NCBI GenBank assembly: GCA_903884185.1
Contig: CAISDV010000047.1
Coordinates: 1 to 32,033 of the forward strand
Direction of reading: 5' to 3'
Source of the DNA: an uncultured Chitinophagaceae bacterium
Lineage (GTDB): Bacteria > Bacteroidota > Bacteroidia > Chitinophagales > Chitinophagaceae
DNA: 32,033 nt
Shown one piece after another: positions 15,205-22,446 of this stretch. Within the stretch, counting starts at the first letter, position 1. Each line of letters starts with the position of its first letter. The translations under genes were made by a program, and so were the position numbers. Below the pieces are notes generated by a model. The model had not been told where the DNA came from. It searched no databases and saw only the letters and a list, made by a program, of their open reading frames with translations.

Positions 15205-16495
15205 GTTGTTCAGTTATAGTTTCCTGGATAGGGATAATGGGAAATATCCTTGAAAAAATAGTGATCACTAACATCGCGCCAGCCAATGACCCCAGTGCAA
15301 TGGCCCATTCTTCCCAGCTTGGGAAATAATGACGATAACTATTGGGAACATTACTCATGGGAAGAAAGGGATGTAACAAAGTGGGTGTCACGATCAGGTA
15401 TCGTTTGAACCATGCACCCACCACTACCATCACGCCCACAATAAAAACGGGTAAAGGTTTTCTTCCTTTTTTAAATAAAAGAATAATGATGGGTAATAAC
15501 ATACCTACAATGATGGCAAACCAGAATAGAGGAGCAAATTCACCGGAAAAAAGATCATTCAAATGTGCTTCTTCGGGTTTCTTCATTTTAAATGCCGGCA
15601 CCAGGTATTCATTGATATTAAAATAAAGATATAAGAGTGCAAGGAGCACCACTATCCTTGCCATCTTTTCAAAATGAAGCGGCGTAATATATTTTTCGAG
15701 ATGATACGCTTTTCTGAAAACGTACATCGCTACCACTACTCCCCCTGCACCTACCAAAAAGGCTCCTGATATAAAATATGCCCCAAAATTGGTGCTGTCC
15801 CAACCGGGTCTGTATGTTGTTGCAAACAGCCAGGAAGTAACTGTATGAATACAAAATGCAACAGGTATAATGGTGATACAAAGTATATTGATCGCTCTCT
15901 CGCTTATTTTAAACTGTTCAGGAGTGCCCTTCCAGAAAGAACCCAGGAAACTATAAAATTTATACATAGCCGTTCCTGCTTTTGCTTTAAAGCGAAGTAA
16001 TATTTTAATATCAGGCAACAAGGGAAAATATAAAAGCAGAATGCTGATAAAAAAATAAGTGGTAATAACAATTACATCCCAAATGATGGGTGATTGAAGG
16101 CGCCCATGTGTAAATAAATTATAGAACCTTTCAGGGCTACCCATATCAACGATAATAATAACAGAAGCAAAAAAGATAGCCGAAACTGCAATGATCTCTG
16201 CGATCCTGGTAAGTGGCGTACTCCAATGAACATCAGCCAGCCTGAAAATGGCTGTGATCAATGATCCAACGAGGCTGATGGCTACAAAGAATACGAAATT
16301 CGAAATGTAGATGCCCCAGGATGCATAATCTCTCATAGAAGTAACTACCAGGCCATATCGTAACTGGCGATAATAGGCAAACATACCTACGAGACAAAAA
16401 GCGATCAAAACACCCGTCCATATTTTACCACTTTTGCCAAACTTTTGCGGAAGAAGGTCCTGTATTATTTTTTGTGTAGGTATTGAGTTCTCCAC
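15188..16495 (-). CDS. NrfD/PsrC-type quinol-oxidising membrane subunit
   Basis: A 435-residue polytopic inner-membrane protein with about ten helices, the usual NrfD/PsrC/ActC architecture. N-terminal polar segment, then helices such as WTGVLIAFCLVGMFAYY, followed by the conserved-looking YASWGIYISNFVFF and RIAEIIAVSAIFFASVIIIVDMGSPERF. It ends in FSRIFPIIPIQ. In this family the subunit exchanges electrons between quinone and a periplasmic four-cluster Fe-S protein, which here is the gene 16 bases upstream. Length matches the ten-helix ActC-like branch more than the eight-helix PsrC. No molybdopterin subunit is encoded nearby. Confidence 0.9.
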   Translation of the reverse strand: MENSIPTQKIIQDLLPQKFGKSGKIWTGVLIAFCLVGMFAYYRQLRYGLVVTSMRDYASWGIYISNFVFFVAISLVGSLITAIFRLADVHWSTPLTRIAEIIAVSAIFFASVIIIVDMGSPERFYNLFTHGRLQSPIIWDVIVITTYFFISILLLYFPLLPDIKILLRFKAKAGTAMYKFYSFLGSFWKGTPEQFKISERAINILCITIIPVAFCIHTVTSWLFATTYRPGWDSTNFGAYFISGAFLVGAGGVVVAMYVFRKAYHLEKYITPLHFEKMARIVVLLALLYLYFNINEYLVPAFKMKKPEEAHLNDLFSGEFAPLFWFAIIVGMLLPIIILLFKKGRKPLPVFIVGVMVVVGAWFKRYLIVTPTLLHPFLPMSNVPNSYRHYFPSWEEWAIALGSLAGAMLVITIFSRIFPIIPIQETITEQHETEQ

Positions 16496-16511
16496 GTTGA
16501 ATTATTTTAGG

Positions 16512-17441
16512 TCATTTTTTTTCTTTAGTATCAGTTTCTATTCCCGATTCAAATGGGAAGTTCCTGTTAACCGGTGGCAGGTAATAAACATTGGGTCTGG
16601 TGCCAAGGTCTTCCATCAGCCTGTAACCTCCTTTATCTTTGATCAGTTCACTGAAGCGGAATGTTTCTGCACCATTGCTAATGGTATCCTCGTTCATGTC
16701 ACCAAAAAAGAAGGTTCCATTAGGGCAGGCCTGTACACAATGTGGCAACTCACCTTTTCTCGCCATATCGGGACAAAAATCACATTTGCTTACTGTTCCT
16801 TTTTTCTGTGGCATACTGGTTTCACAGGAATAGGGTTTGCTGGCAGCTTCATCAGAGATCTCAGGTTTACCCCAGTTGAAGACCCTTGTAGAATATGGGC
16901 AGGCAGCCATACAAAACCTGCAACCGATACAACGGTCACTATCAATTAGAACAATCCCATCCTGTCTTTTAAATGTTGCATCTACCGGGCAAACCTTTAC
17001 ACAGGGTGGCTCATCGCATTGCATACAGGTAGTAGGTTGCCAGTAGGGTGCGGTGTATTCTGCATCTTTCATAGCATCTACTTTGATCCAGTTTTGCCCG
17101 GGGCTTAAACCATGTGCATGATCACAGGCTTCCTCGCATTTTTTTAAATTCTTACATCTTGAAAGATCGATCACCATCACAAATTTTTTACCTTCAATAC
17201 CTAATCTTTGTTCTGCATTCGTGAGCGGTGGGACCACAGAAACGGGCTTAAGGAATGCTTCATCTACTTCTATTATTTCACCATCAACAGATAACAGCTT
17301 CACTTTTTTCCCGGAGGCTTTTACTACTTCATCCGCTCCCGCTTCAAAAGGGTCTTTGGGTGAACATCCTACAGCCATTGCTGCAGCAGCCGTGAAGCCG
17401 GTTAAAAGGAAATCTCTTCTCGAACTGTTTTCTTGTTTCAT
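16512..17441 (-). CDS. Tat-exported four-cluster Fe-S lipoprotein (NrfC/HybA type)
   Basis: A 309-residue periplasmic electron carrier. The signal has twin Arg (SSRRDFLLTG) and a lipobox (AVGC, C26), so it is a Tat-exported lipoprotein. Cysteines form four cluster motifs: a first, irregular one (C-x5-C-x3-C in SRCKNLKKCEEAC), then CMQCDEPPCVKVCP, CIGCRFCMAACP, and CDFC with the C-x3-CP in HCVQACPNG. This is the organisation of the Fe-S subunits that pair with NrfD proteins, usually taking electrons to or from a molybdoenzyme or cytochrome. Residues 44-64 (GKKVKLLSVDGEIIEVDEAF) form a linker that is repeated in the small protein upstream. The NrfD gene begins 16 bases after its stop. Confidence 0.92.
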   Translation of the reverse strand: MKQENSSRRDFLLTGFTAAAAMAVGCSPKDPFEAGADEVVKASGKKVKLLSVDGEIIEVDEAFLKPVSVVPPLTNAEQRLGIEGKKFVMVIDLSRCKNLKKCEEACDHAHGLSPGQNWIKVDAMKDAEYTAPYWQPTTCMQCDEPPCVKVCPVDATFKRQDGIVLIDSDRCIGCRFCMAACPYSTRVFNWGKPEISDEAASKPYSCETSMPQKKGTVSKCDFCPDMARKGELPHCVQACPNGTFFFGDMNEDTISNGAETFRFSELIKDKGGYRLMEDLGTRPNVYYLPPVNRNFPFESGIETDTKEKK

Positions 17442-17463
17442 TGAAATTTATTTTGCTTGAAGC

Positions 17464-17751
17464 TTAAGCGCTTGTTTTGTTGATCCAGTTTTGAAGTTCC
17501 TTATCGGTTATTTTTTTCCTTTCTGTTGTCATCAATGACTCATCGATCTCTACCAGCTTACCGTCTTGCGTAAGCATCTTAATGGTTTTTCCTTTGCTTT
17601 CCGGCTTGCAGGCAATCACGTTTTTTTTGTTTGAAAAAGGGAACCTGGTTGCAGCCTTAATAGCTGCAAAGGCCGATAGGATGCCTATTCCCCAAACAAT
17701 TTTTCTTCTTGACGGGAGTTTTTTTTGCTCTATCTCTTTCTTGTTTTCCAT
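17464..17751 (-). CDS. Small twin-Arg membrane/exported protein sharing a module with the Fe-S subunit
   Basis: A 95-residue protein. It has a charged N-terminus with S-R-R-K (residues 14-17) followed by a hydrophobic helix (IVWGIGILSAFAAIKAA), so it is either Tat-exported or anchored by one helix. The C-terminal half carries GKTIKMLTQDGKLVEIDES, which aligns without gaps to the segment just after the signal in the Fe-S protein encoded 22 bases downstream. There are no cluster cysteines (only C48). It looks like a partial copy or a paired chaperone/anchor of the Fe-S subunit. I know no named family for it. Confidence 0.7.
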   Translation of the reverse strand: MENKKEIEQKKLPSRRKIVWGIGILSAFAAIKAATRFPFSNKKNVIACKPESKGKTIKMLTQDGKLVEIDESLMTTERKKITDKELQNWINKTSA

Positions 17752-17825
17752 ATTAATATCTTTAACCCGGCGTAAAACTATAACAGCATAGGAGCATGAA
17801 ACATGACATTAGTTAACCAAAAAAC

Positions 17826-17837
17826 TGATTTAAGTCA
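17826..17837. promoter_or_regulatory. FNR-type near-match TGAT-N4-GTCA
   Basis: TGATTTAAGTCA differs by one base from the TGAT-N4-ATCA palindrome. Its centre is about 80 bases before the start codon at 17751. The nearer palindrome before the first gene of the cluster lies about 81 bases from its start codon, so the placement is nearly the same. It sits between the terminator at 17855-17879 and the second half of the cluster. Confidence 0.35.
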
Positions 17838-17854
17838 TATTAATTTTAAAACCC

Positions 17855-17879
17855 AAAAAGGCCCGGGAATTCCGAGCCT
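17855..17879 (-). terminator. Rho-independent terminator after cytochrome c gene
   Basis: On the minus strand AGGCTCGG pairs with CCGGGCCT (eight pairs, one G-U) around a five-base loop, followed by a run of five T. It lies 25 bases after the cytochrome c stop codon and 104 bases before the next gene on the strand. It likely divides the redox cluster into two transcripts. Confidence 0.65.
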
Positions 17880-17903
17880 GCTCTTTTTCACATATTCTAT
17901 ATT

Positions 17904-18311
17904 TTATTTTTTCAATGTACGGCAGTACACTACAAGGCTCCAGATATCTTCAGCATCAGGGAGTTTCTTTTTAAACGAAGGCATATCTTCTCTTCCCTCC
18001 GATATTTTATAAAACAACGAACCATCTGATTGTGATTGGGCAACAGCTTTCGACAGATCATTGGGTTGTGTTTTTAATTGAGCTGCTTTCGGTCCATCGC
18101 CGAGGCCACCTTTTCCATGACATGAGGAGCAATGCACACTCCATAATGCTTTGCCTGCTGCAATGGATTCTGCGTTTGATTTTACCGGGTTGGGTGTCTT
18201 CGCATTTTTATCAGGAACAGGCCATGGCTTTGGTTGCTGCGTGGCCACAAAAGCAGCGCAAAAAAAACTTATCGTTAGAATTGAAACAACTGCCGTTAAT
18301 TTACTTTTCAT
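17904..18311 (-). CDS. Periplasmic monohaem cytochrome c
   Basis: A 135-residue class I cytochrome c. Signal peptide (residues 1-about 25), a Pro-rich linker (PKPWPVPDKNAKTPNPVK), then the haem site C61-S-S-C64-H65 in HCSSCHGKGGLGDGPKA and the axial Met M110 in SEGREDMPSF. The C-terminal helix DIWSLVVYCRTLKK is typical. The short Pro-rich start resembles cytochromes that dock with membrane oxidoreductases. It sits between the barrel gene and the Fe-S/NrfD genes and would be the soluble carrier between the inner-membrane complex and the outer cytochrome proteins. A terminator follows it. Confidence 0.93.
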   Translation of the reverse strand: MKSKLTAVVSILTISFFCAAFVATQQPKPWPVPDKNAKTPNPVKSNAESIAAGKALWSVHCSSCHGKGGLGDGPKAAQLKTQPNDLSKAVAQSQSDGSLFYKISEGREDMPSFKKKLPDAEDIWSLVVYCRTLKK

Positions 18312-18382
18312 ATATGTGATTTAATTAGTGAACAATTTTGTTAATATCCATGCCAACATAGCTATTTAGCATTTCGTTCCAT

Positions 18383-19324
18383 TTAGAAATTCCATAATCT
18401 CGTAATATTGAACCCTATCAGGAACTGCCCCCTTGTAAAATCATTTTGATTAAAAAGATTATTATTCTGTGGAAGGATATCGCTATAATTACCTGCAAAT
18501 ACTTCAAAATCATGCCCGCTTGATTTCATTTCCAGTCCAAAGCTGATATTCGGCCTTGGATTATTGGTAGGATGTTGAGAAAGTGGCTGGTCATAGTTAA
18601 AAATGATCGCCGATTTTGGAGAGAATTTATACCTGCCTGAAAACGAGATGGCATAATGATCATTGTTCCATTTTTCCATCACTTTCCCTGAAGCATCTGT
18701 ATATCCTTCTAAATTATTGAAGTGTGTGAGGCTGGGGCTTACTTGTAATGAGAATTTTTCGGAGAACTTTCTTGCAAAAATGATCTGGTTAAAGAAGCTG
18801 AGCCTGTCCGAAAACGTCACGAATAAAGTGGTATTATCTTTTATCCTGGTATCCATCACTAAATTTCCATAATAAGTGATACTCAAAGGTATCTTCCCGT
18901 CTTTGGTTTGTTTTAATAAAGCATACTTCAGGTTCCAGTCAACCTGCATCCTGTCGTTCGTTACACCAAATCCAACTTGCAGGTTGTTCCTTGGCGTATA
19001 GCTAAAGCCAAGCCTCATTTTGGCACCTGCAAACAAACCAAATAAGTCTGTAAAACTATGATCCGTTGTTCCAAATCTGTGCTGTATAACAAATTCGAAG
19101 GTTCCTTTAATGGGCACCATGACAGTTTGGTTATCTATCAGGAAGTTGCCTTCAAATGTATTTTTTACAAATGATTTTTTCTTTACCACAGGTGCTGCAG
19201 AATCCTGCGCCTTGTTTGCAGAATCTTGCGCTACCAGTGAACCCAGGCTAAAACAGAACGCCACCATAAGGCATATACGCACAGCCCCTTTAATTGATAG
19301 CAAATGAATATTTATTTTTTTCAT
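18383..19324 (-). CDS. DUF5777-like outer-membrane beta-barrel
   Basis: A 313-residue protein with a signal peptide (MKKINIHLLSIKGAVRICLM to LVAQ) and a string of alternating-pattern amphipathic strands (FEFVIQHRFG, RLGFSYTPRNNLQVGFGVTN, DWNLKYALL, LSITYYGNLVMDT, FSGRYKFSPKSAIIFNYDQP) ending in an aromatic C-terminus (FLIGFNITRLWNF), the hallmark of an outer-membrane barrel. The opening QHRFGTTDHSFTDLFGL is what I associate with DUF5777. The function of the family is not known. Its place between two cytochrome-type genes suggests it acts with them, for example as a porin partner for electron transfer or a haem-protein platform. Confidence 0.8.
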   Translation of the reverse strand: MKKINIHLLSIKGAVRICLMVAFCFSLGSLVAQDSANKAQDSAAPVVKKKSFVKNTFEGNFLIDNQTVMVPIKGTFEFVIQHRFGTTDHSFTDLFGLFAGAKMRLGFSYTPRNNLQVGFGVTNDRMQVDWNLKYALLKQTKDGKIPLSITYYGNLVMDTRIKDNTTLFVTFSDRLSFFNQIIFARKFSEKFSLQVSPSLTHFNNLEGYTDASGKVMEKWNNDHYAISFSGRYKFSPKSAIIFNYDQPLSQHPTNNPRPNISFGLEMKSSGHDFEVFAGNYSDILPQNNNLFNQNDFTRGQFLIGFNITRLWNF

Positions 19325-19336
19325 AGCCAGTTTTTT

Positions 19337-19735
19337 TTAATTGTTTTTAGCCCCCTGTTTGATCCATGCCAGTATGAGGCCATTAATATTGGATGGATTG
19401 TTTGTGCTTCCTGCGGGCATTGTAACGGAACGTTTACCTGTGAGCCATAAATACACTTCGCTGTTTGCCGGGTTTGCAGTACTGACAAAGTTTCCATTTA
19501 CTAAAGCAGTATAAGCTGTTGCAGAAGATAAATTAGGAGCAACCGTTCCGCCATGACATCCGCTAATACTGCAGCTTTTGGTTAAGAGTGGTACAATGTC
19601 TTTTGAAAAGCTAACAGTAGTAGTCACCGCAACCGAGTTATCTACGATCACAGTTGTTGTTTTACTGCAACCTTGCATTACAAGTAGTGAAGCCATGAAC
19701 AGTAACAATCCTATTCCAAATATTTTCTTTGACAT
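19337..19735 (-). CDS. Lipoprotein with C-x4-C-H haem-like motif
   Basis: A 132-residue lipoprotein (lipobox MQGC, C23). Residues 55-61 are C-S-I-S-G-C-H, a CX4CH spacing instead of the usual CX2CH. A downstream Met (M106, SVTMPAGS) could be the axial ligand. The fold order (FSKDIVPLLTKSC...GCHGG, then MPAGS and a last helix INGLILAWIKQGA) is that of small cytochrome c-like domains common in Bacteroidota. Covalent haem is therefore likely but not proven, as CX4CH is attached only by some maturation systems. It lies 12 bases before the barrel gene and would be co-expressed. Confidence 0.78.
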   Translation of the reverse strand: MSKKIFGIGLLLFMASLLVMQGCSKTTTVIVDNSVAVTTTVSFSKDIVPLLTKSCSISGCHGGTVAPNLSSATAYTALVNGNFVSTANPANSEVYLWLTGKRSVTMPAGSTNNPSNINGLILAWIKQGAKNN

Positions 19736-19772
19736 GGTCTTTATTTTTAATGATTGAAAGAACAGCCAAATA

Positions 19773-21119
19773 TTATTTCTTGAATGTCAATAGCAAATTG
19801 GGTTGGATACCATGCTGGTTATTTGATTTGTTCCAAATAGCCAGGCCAAAAGGCTGATCCTGTAACCCTGTAAAATCGATATCCTGTTTCAGTACATCTG
19901 CTGTTTTCAAAGCACGTGTATATTCAATCACCCAACCTGAACCGGTATAAACAGCCTGGCATGAAATATCCGCGCGACCGCCAATCAATGGAGAAGCGAT
20001 ATAGCTTGGGAAACATTTAGGACCATCGCCACCTGTAACAGGATTACCTGCTCTTTGATAGTCGGTTCCAACATTTGGATCTATAGTTCCTCCATTATAA
20101 GTTAATACACCAGTTGAACTTACGCCTGTAATTTTTGCAGCTTTGCCACCTGCCAGTGTATCTTTTGCTAAAACATAATAATAATTGGTTGCATTGGGCA
20201 TGATCCACATTGGAACGGTTACTGAAGCACCTGTTCCATCTAATTTTAAAGTTTGCCTGTTATTAGATGCTCCCTGAGCAGCAGCAGTTGTATAAGTTGG
20301 TGCAAATGGCCAGGTTGCAGAAGCCCCTGTTACTACAAGATCATCCACATGGCGCCCATTACCCGAACCACCAGTTAGATTAGTAACTGCCGGACCGCCG
20401 GCCCAATCCTGGTAATTATCATCCATTTGGCCAAACACAAGGTCCCTGCTCAAATGCGCCCACCACATATCAATTTTTTCACTTGCTCCATTTGTATAAT
20501 GGTTTCCACTATTAGAATTTGATTTCATGACTGCGGGTGTTACAGAATAATCCAGGTAAGGAATAAATACATGGCAGGTTGCATAACATGTTTGTGTTAT
20601 GAATTTGGGCGTGGAGTTATCGACATTCCACAACATGGCAAATTTATCTTCGCCAAAACCATCTCTTGTTAATACTCCATTAGCGTCAAAGGTTTTACTG
20701 GTGGGTTCTTGGGCCCAGCCTGTTTTACCAGCCACATTAGCAGACGGATCAAAATACCATGTTGCTACATACACACTTTTATCTGCATCAGCATATTCCA
20801 ATAAGAAGTAAATGTTTTTGTCGTCGTACATAGAACGGATAGTTGCCGGATAAGTTTGCCCGTTATATCCTGTGAAGAGGCCATTACCCGGATCGGGCAC
20901 TGTTGGCACAATACTTAGTTTCGTAGCATTGCTCCACATAGCGTCCACTACTCCATCAATCACTGGCGGAGTGGTTGTTTTTACAGATACCAATGTTGTT
21001 GAACCGGTTCCGGAATCCGGGATGATCACCTGGTCGTTTTTTGTACAACTTACTGCGTATCCTACTATGCAGATCAGTGTAGACATCACCCAGAATTTAA
21101 TACTTTGAAAAGGTTTCAT
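19773..21119 (-). CDS. EB_dh-type haem-binding lipoprotein
   Basis: A 448-residue lipoprotein (lipobox AVSC, C25), the first gene of the redox cluster. The body resembles the ethylbenzene-dehydrogenase gamma/cytochrome-binding (EB_dh) domain: TPPVIDGVVDAMWSNATKL at the start, IRSMYDDKNIYFLLEYAD, then DKFAMLWNV and, at the end, SGWVIEYTRAL and PFGLAIWN. Known members bind haem b with Met and Lys ligands in molybdoenzyme complexes. In addition C178-Y-A-T-C182-H183 is a CX3CH motif, a non-standard spacing for covalent haem. No molybdoenzyme alpha subunit is present. Two FNR-type palindromes precede the gene (21195 and 21216). Confidence 0.82.
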   Translation of the reverse strand: MKPFQSIKFWVMSTLICIVGYAVSCTKNDQVIIPDSGTGSTTLVSVKTTTPPVIDGVVDAMWSNATKLSIVPTVPDPGNGLFTGYNGQTYPATIRSMYDDKNIYFLLEYADADKSVYVATWYFDPSANVAGKTGWAQEPTSKTFDANGVLTRDGFGEDKFAMLWNVDNSTPKFITQTCYATCHVFIPYLDYSVTPAVMKSNSNSGNHYTNGASEKIDMWWAHLSRDLVFGQMDDNYQDWAGGPAVTNLTGGSGNGRHVDDLVVTGASATWPFAPTYTTAAAQGASNNRQTLKLDGTGASVTVPMWIMPNATNYYYVLAKDTLAGGKAAKITGVSSTGVLTYNGGTIDPNVGTDYQRAGNPVTGGDGPKCFPSYIASPLIGGRADISCQAVYTGSGWVIEYTRALKTADVLKQDIDFTGLQDQPFGLAIWNKSNNQHGIQPNLLLTFKK

Positions 21120-21194
21120 AGCCCAAAATTTATTATTGTTATCAAATCATCATTTTCAAAGCGCTAAATTACTTTGACCTTGTTGGCATGAATA

Positions 21195-21206
21195 TGATAC
21201 ACATCA
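21195..21206. promoter_or_regulatory. FNR-type palindrome TGAT-N4-ATCA, proximal site before redox cluster
   Basis: TGATACACATCA, with flanking A and A, has the layout of an FNR/CRP-family box. The centre is about 81 bases before the cluster's first start codon. A TAATTTAG (minus strand, about 45-52 bases before the ATG) could be a Bacteroidota -7 element, which would put the site near -40. Confidence 0.5.
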
Positions 21207-21215
21207 ATCGTGAAA

Positions 21216-21229
21216 TTGATGCTAATCAG
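21216..21229. promoter_or_regulatory. FNR-type palindrome TTGAT-N4-ATCAG, distal site before redox cluster
   Basis: TTGATGCTAATCAG lies 22 bases (two helical turns) centre to centre from the site at 21195, away from the cluster. It is closer to the classical TTGAT-N4-ATCAA than the other copies. CATCAAT and ATTGATG between them also form a seven-base inverted repeat (21202-21221). Confidence 0.5.
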
Positions 21230-21363
21230 TTTTTGAAAATTATTTTGTGGAATGCTTGTGTTTTCATAGGTCGGCCTATGGAAGCACGAATAGTGCCAAA
21301 CACTGATGGAACGGGGGATGTGTGGTATAATGCTTAACTACCTGGTGTCATTACAGATCATAA

Positions 21364-22260
21364 GGGATAAAATTCATAGAAATTATTGAGATATCAAGGG
21401 ATACGGCTGAGAAAGGATACAAGCATTTAAAAAAGATCGGGGTATTGGGATCGGTGCCGGGAAAGGGATATTTTGTAAAGAACATTGAAGTAAAACAGCA
21501 GTTGAAGATCTTTCTTCTCTTTAATAAACTCAGCTATCATAAAAAGATCATTTATGATGCATTCGTTTCCTACCTGGGCGATATGGCATCTGTTGATTTT
21601 TATATTTATAATAATGATTTTGATTTTTTTAAGCGGCTCATCCTGAATAAAAAAGACGACTATACACATTATGTCATCATCCCGCATTTTCTTGATGGAG
21701 GTGAAAGTGCGCATGAGATCATTAATACCATTCCAAAAAACAGGCTGATATTATTAGACAAACTTGTGAATGGCGTTGACGGTGAATATGGTGCTGTCTA
21801 TGAAAATTTTGAAAAAGATATTTATGATGCCCTGGAGCAGGCACTTTCACGCCTGGAAAAATACCATACGCTGAAAATTATTTTTCCGGAGTATACTTAT
21901 CACCCGCAGGAGATATTAAAGGGGTTCTACCGGTTTTGCCGGCAGTATGCTTTTAATTATAAAGTGGTACATGATATTGCCAATGAGACCATACTGGAAG
22001 GGGTAGCTTATATCAACCTCATGGAGAACGACCTGGTGATACTGATAGAAAAAATACTGGCCACCAAACTAAAAGTGGGAAAGAATGTGGGCGTGGTTTC
22101 TTATAATGAAACACCCCTGAAAAAGATCATCCTCAATGGTATCACCAACATTTCTACAGACTTTCATATGATGGGCGAAAAAACCGCCAAGCTAATACTT
22201 GAACAATCTGCAGAACATGTGGAAATTCCTTTTTCACTGACCATCCGCTCCTCTTTATAG
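21364..22260 (+). pseudogene. GntR-type regulator lacking most of its winged-helix domain
   Basis: The sequence matches the Bacteroidota regulators that fuse a GntR winged helix to a LacI-like ligand domain. The open frame begins after a TAA at 21361. It contains only the last part of the winged helix (ISRDTAEKGYKHLKKIGVLG, then the wing SVPGKGYFV), and no ATG or GTG occurs before a TTG at 21445, past the recognition helix. The ligand domain (about 240 residues; YDAFVSYLGDMASVDF, HYVIIPHFLDGG, NRLILLDKLVNGV, NVGVVSYNETPLKKI) is intact to its natural end. It probably no longer binds DNA. From the TTG it would make a 271-residue protein. A short frame from 21194 (MIHINRE) resembles the usual opening of this family and may be a remnant of the missing head. 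Confidence 0.65.
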
Positions 22261-22353
22261 CATAGAACAGCGGTATGTCCTGATAATCAGGCCCTTCTTT
22301 CCATGAAAACGGCATAAATCAGCATAAAATAAAGCAAAAAGGTGCAATATTTT

Positions 22354-22372
22354 CCACCGTTAAACCACCGTT
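22354..22372. promoter_or_regulatory. Direct repeat CCACCGTT before TonB-dependent receptor gene
   Basis: CCACCGTT occurs at 22354-22361 and again at 22365-22372, an 11-base period close to one helical turn. It is 75-93 bases before the receptor start codon. A regulator that binds direct repeats is possible. The rest of 22261-22446 holds nothing else that I can name. Confidence 0.3.
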
Positions 22373-22446
22373 GAAAGTATGATTTTGATAGATGAATTAT
22401 TTTTTTTCTACATTAGCCGCTTAGCAATTACCAACCCAACTGCGGC

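Noticed and set aside
21427-21714. 95-codon open frame on the minus strand opposite the GntR-type gene
   Set aside because: It is antisense to a clear ligand-domain coding sequence and has no recognisable domain.
22279-22291. Palindrome CCTGAT-A-ATCAGG after the GntR remnant
   Set aside because: The arms resemble the FNR-type motif but the spacer is one base. There is no T-run for a terminator, and it is about 155 bases before the receptor start codon.
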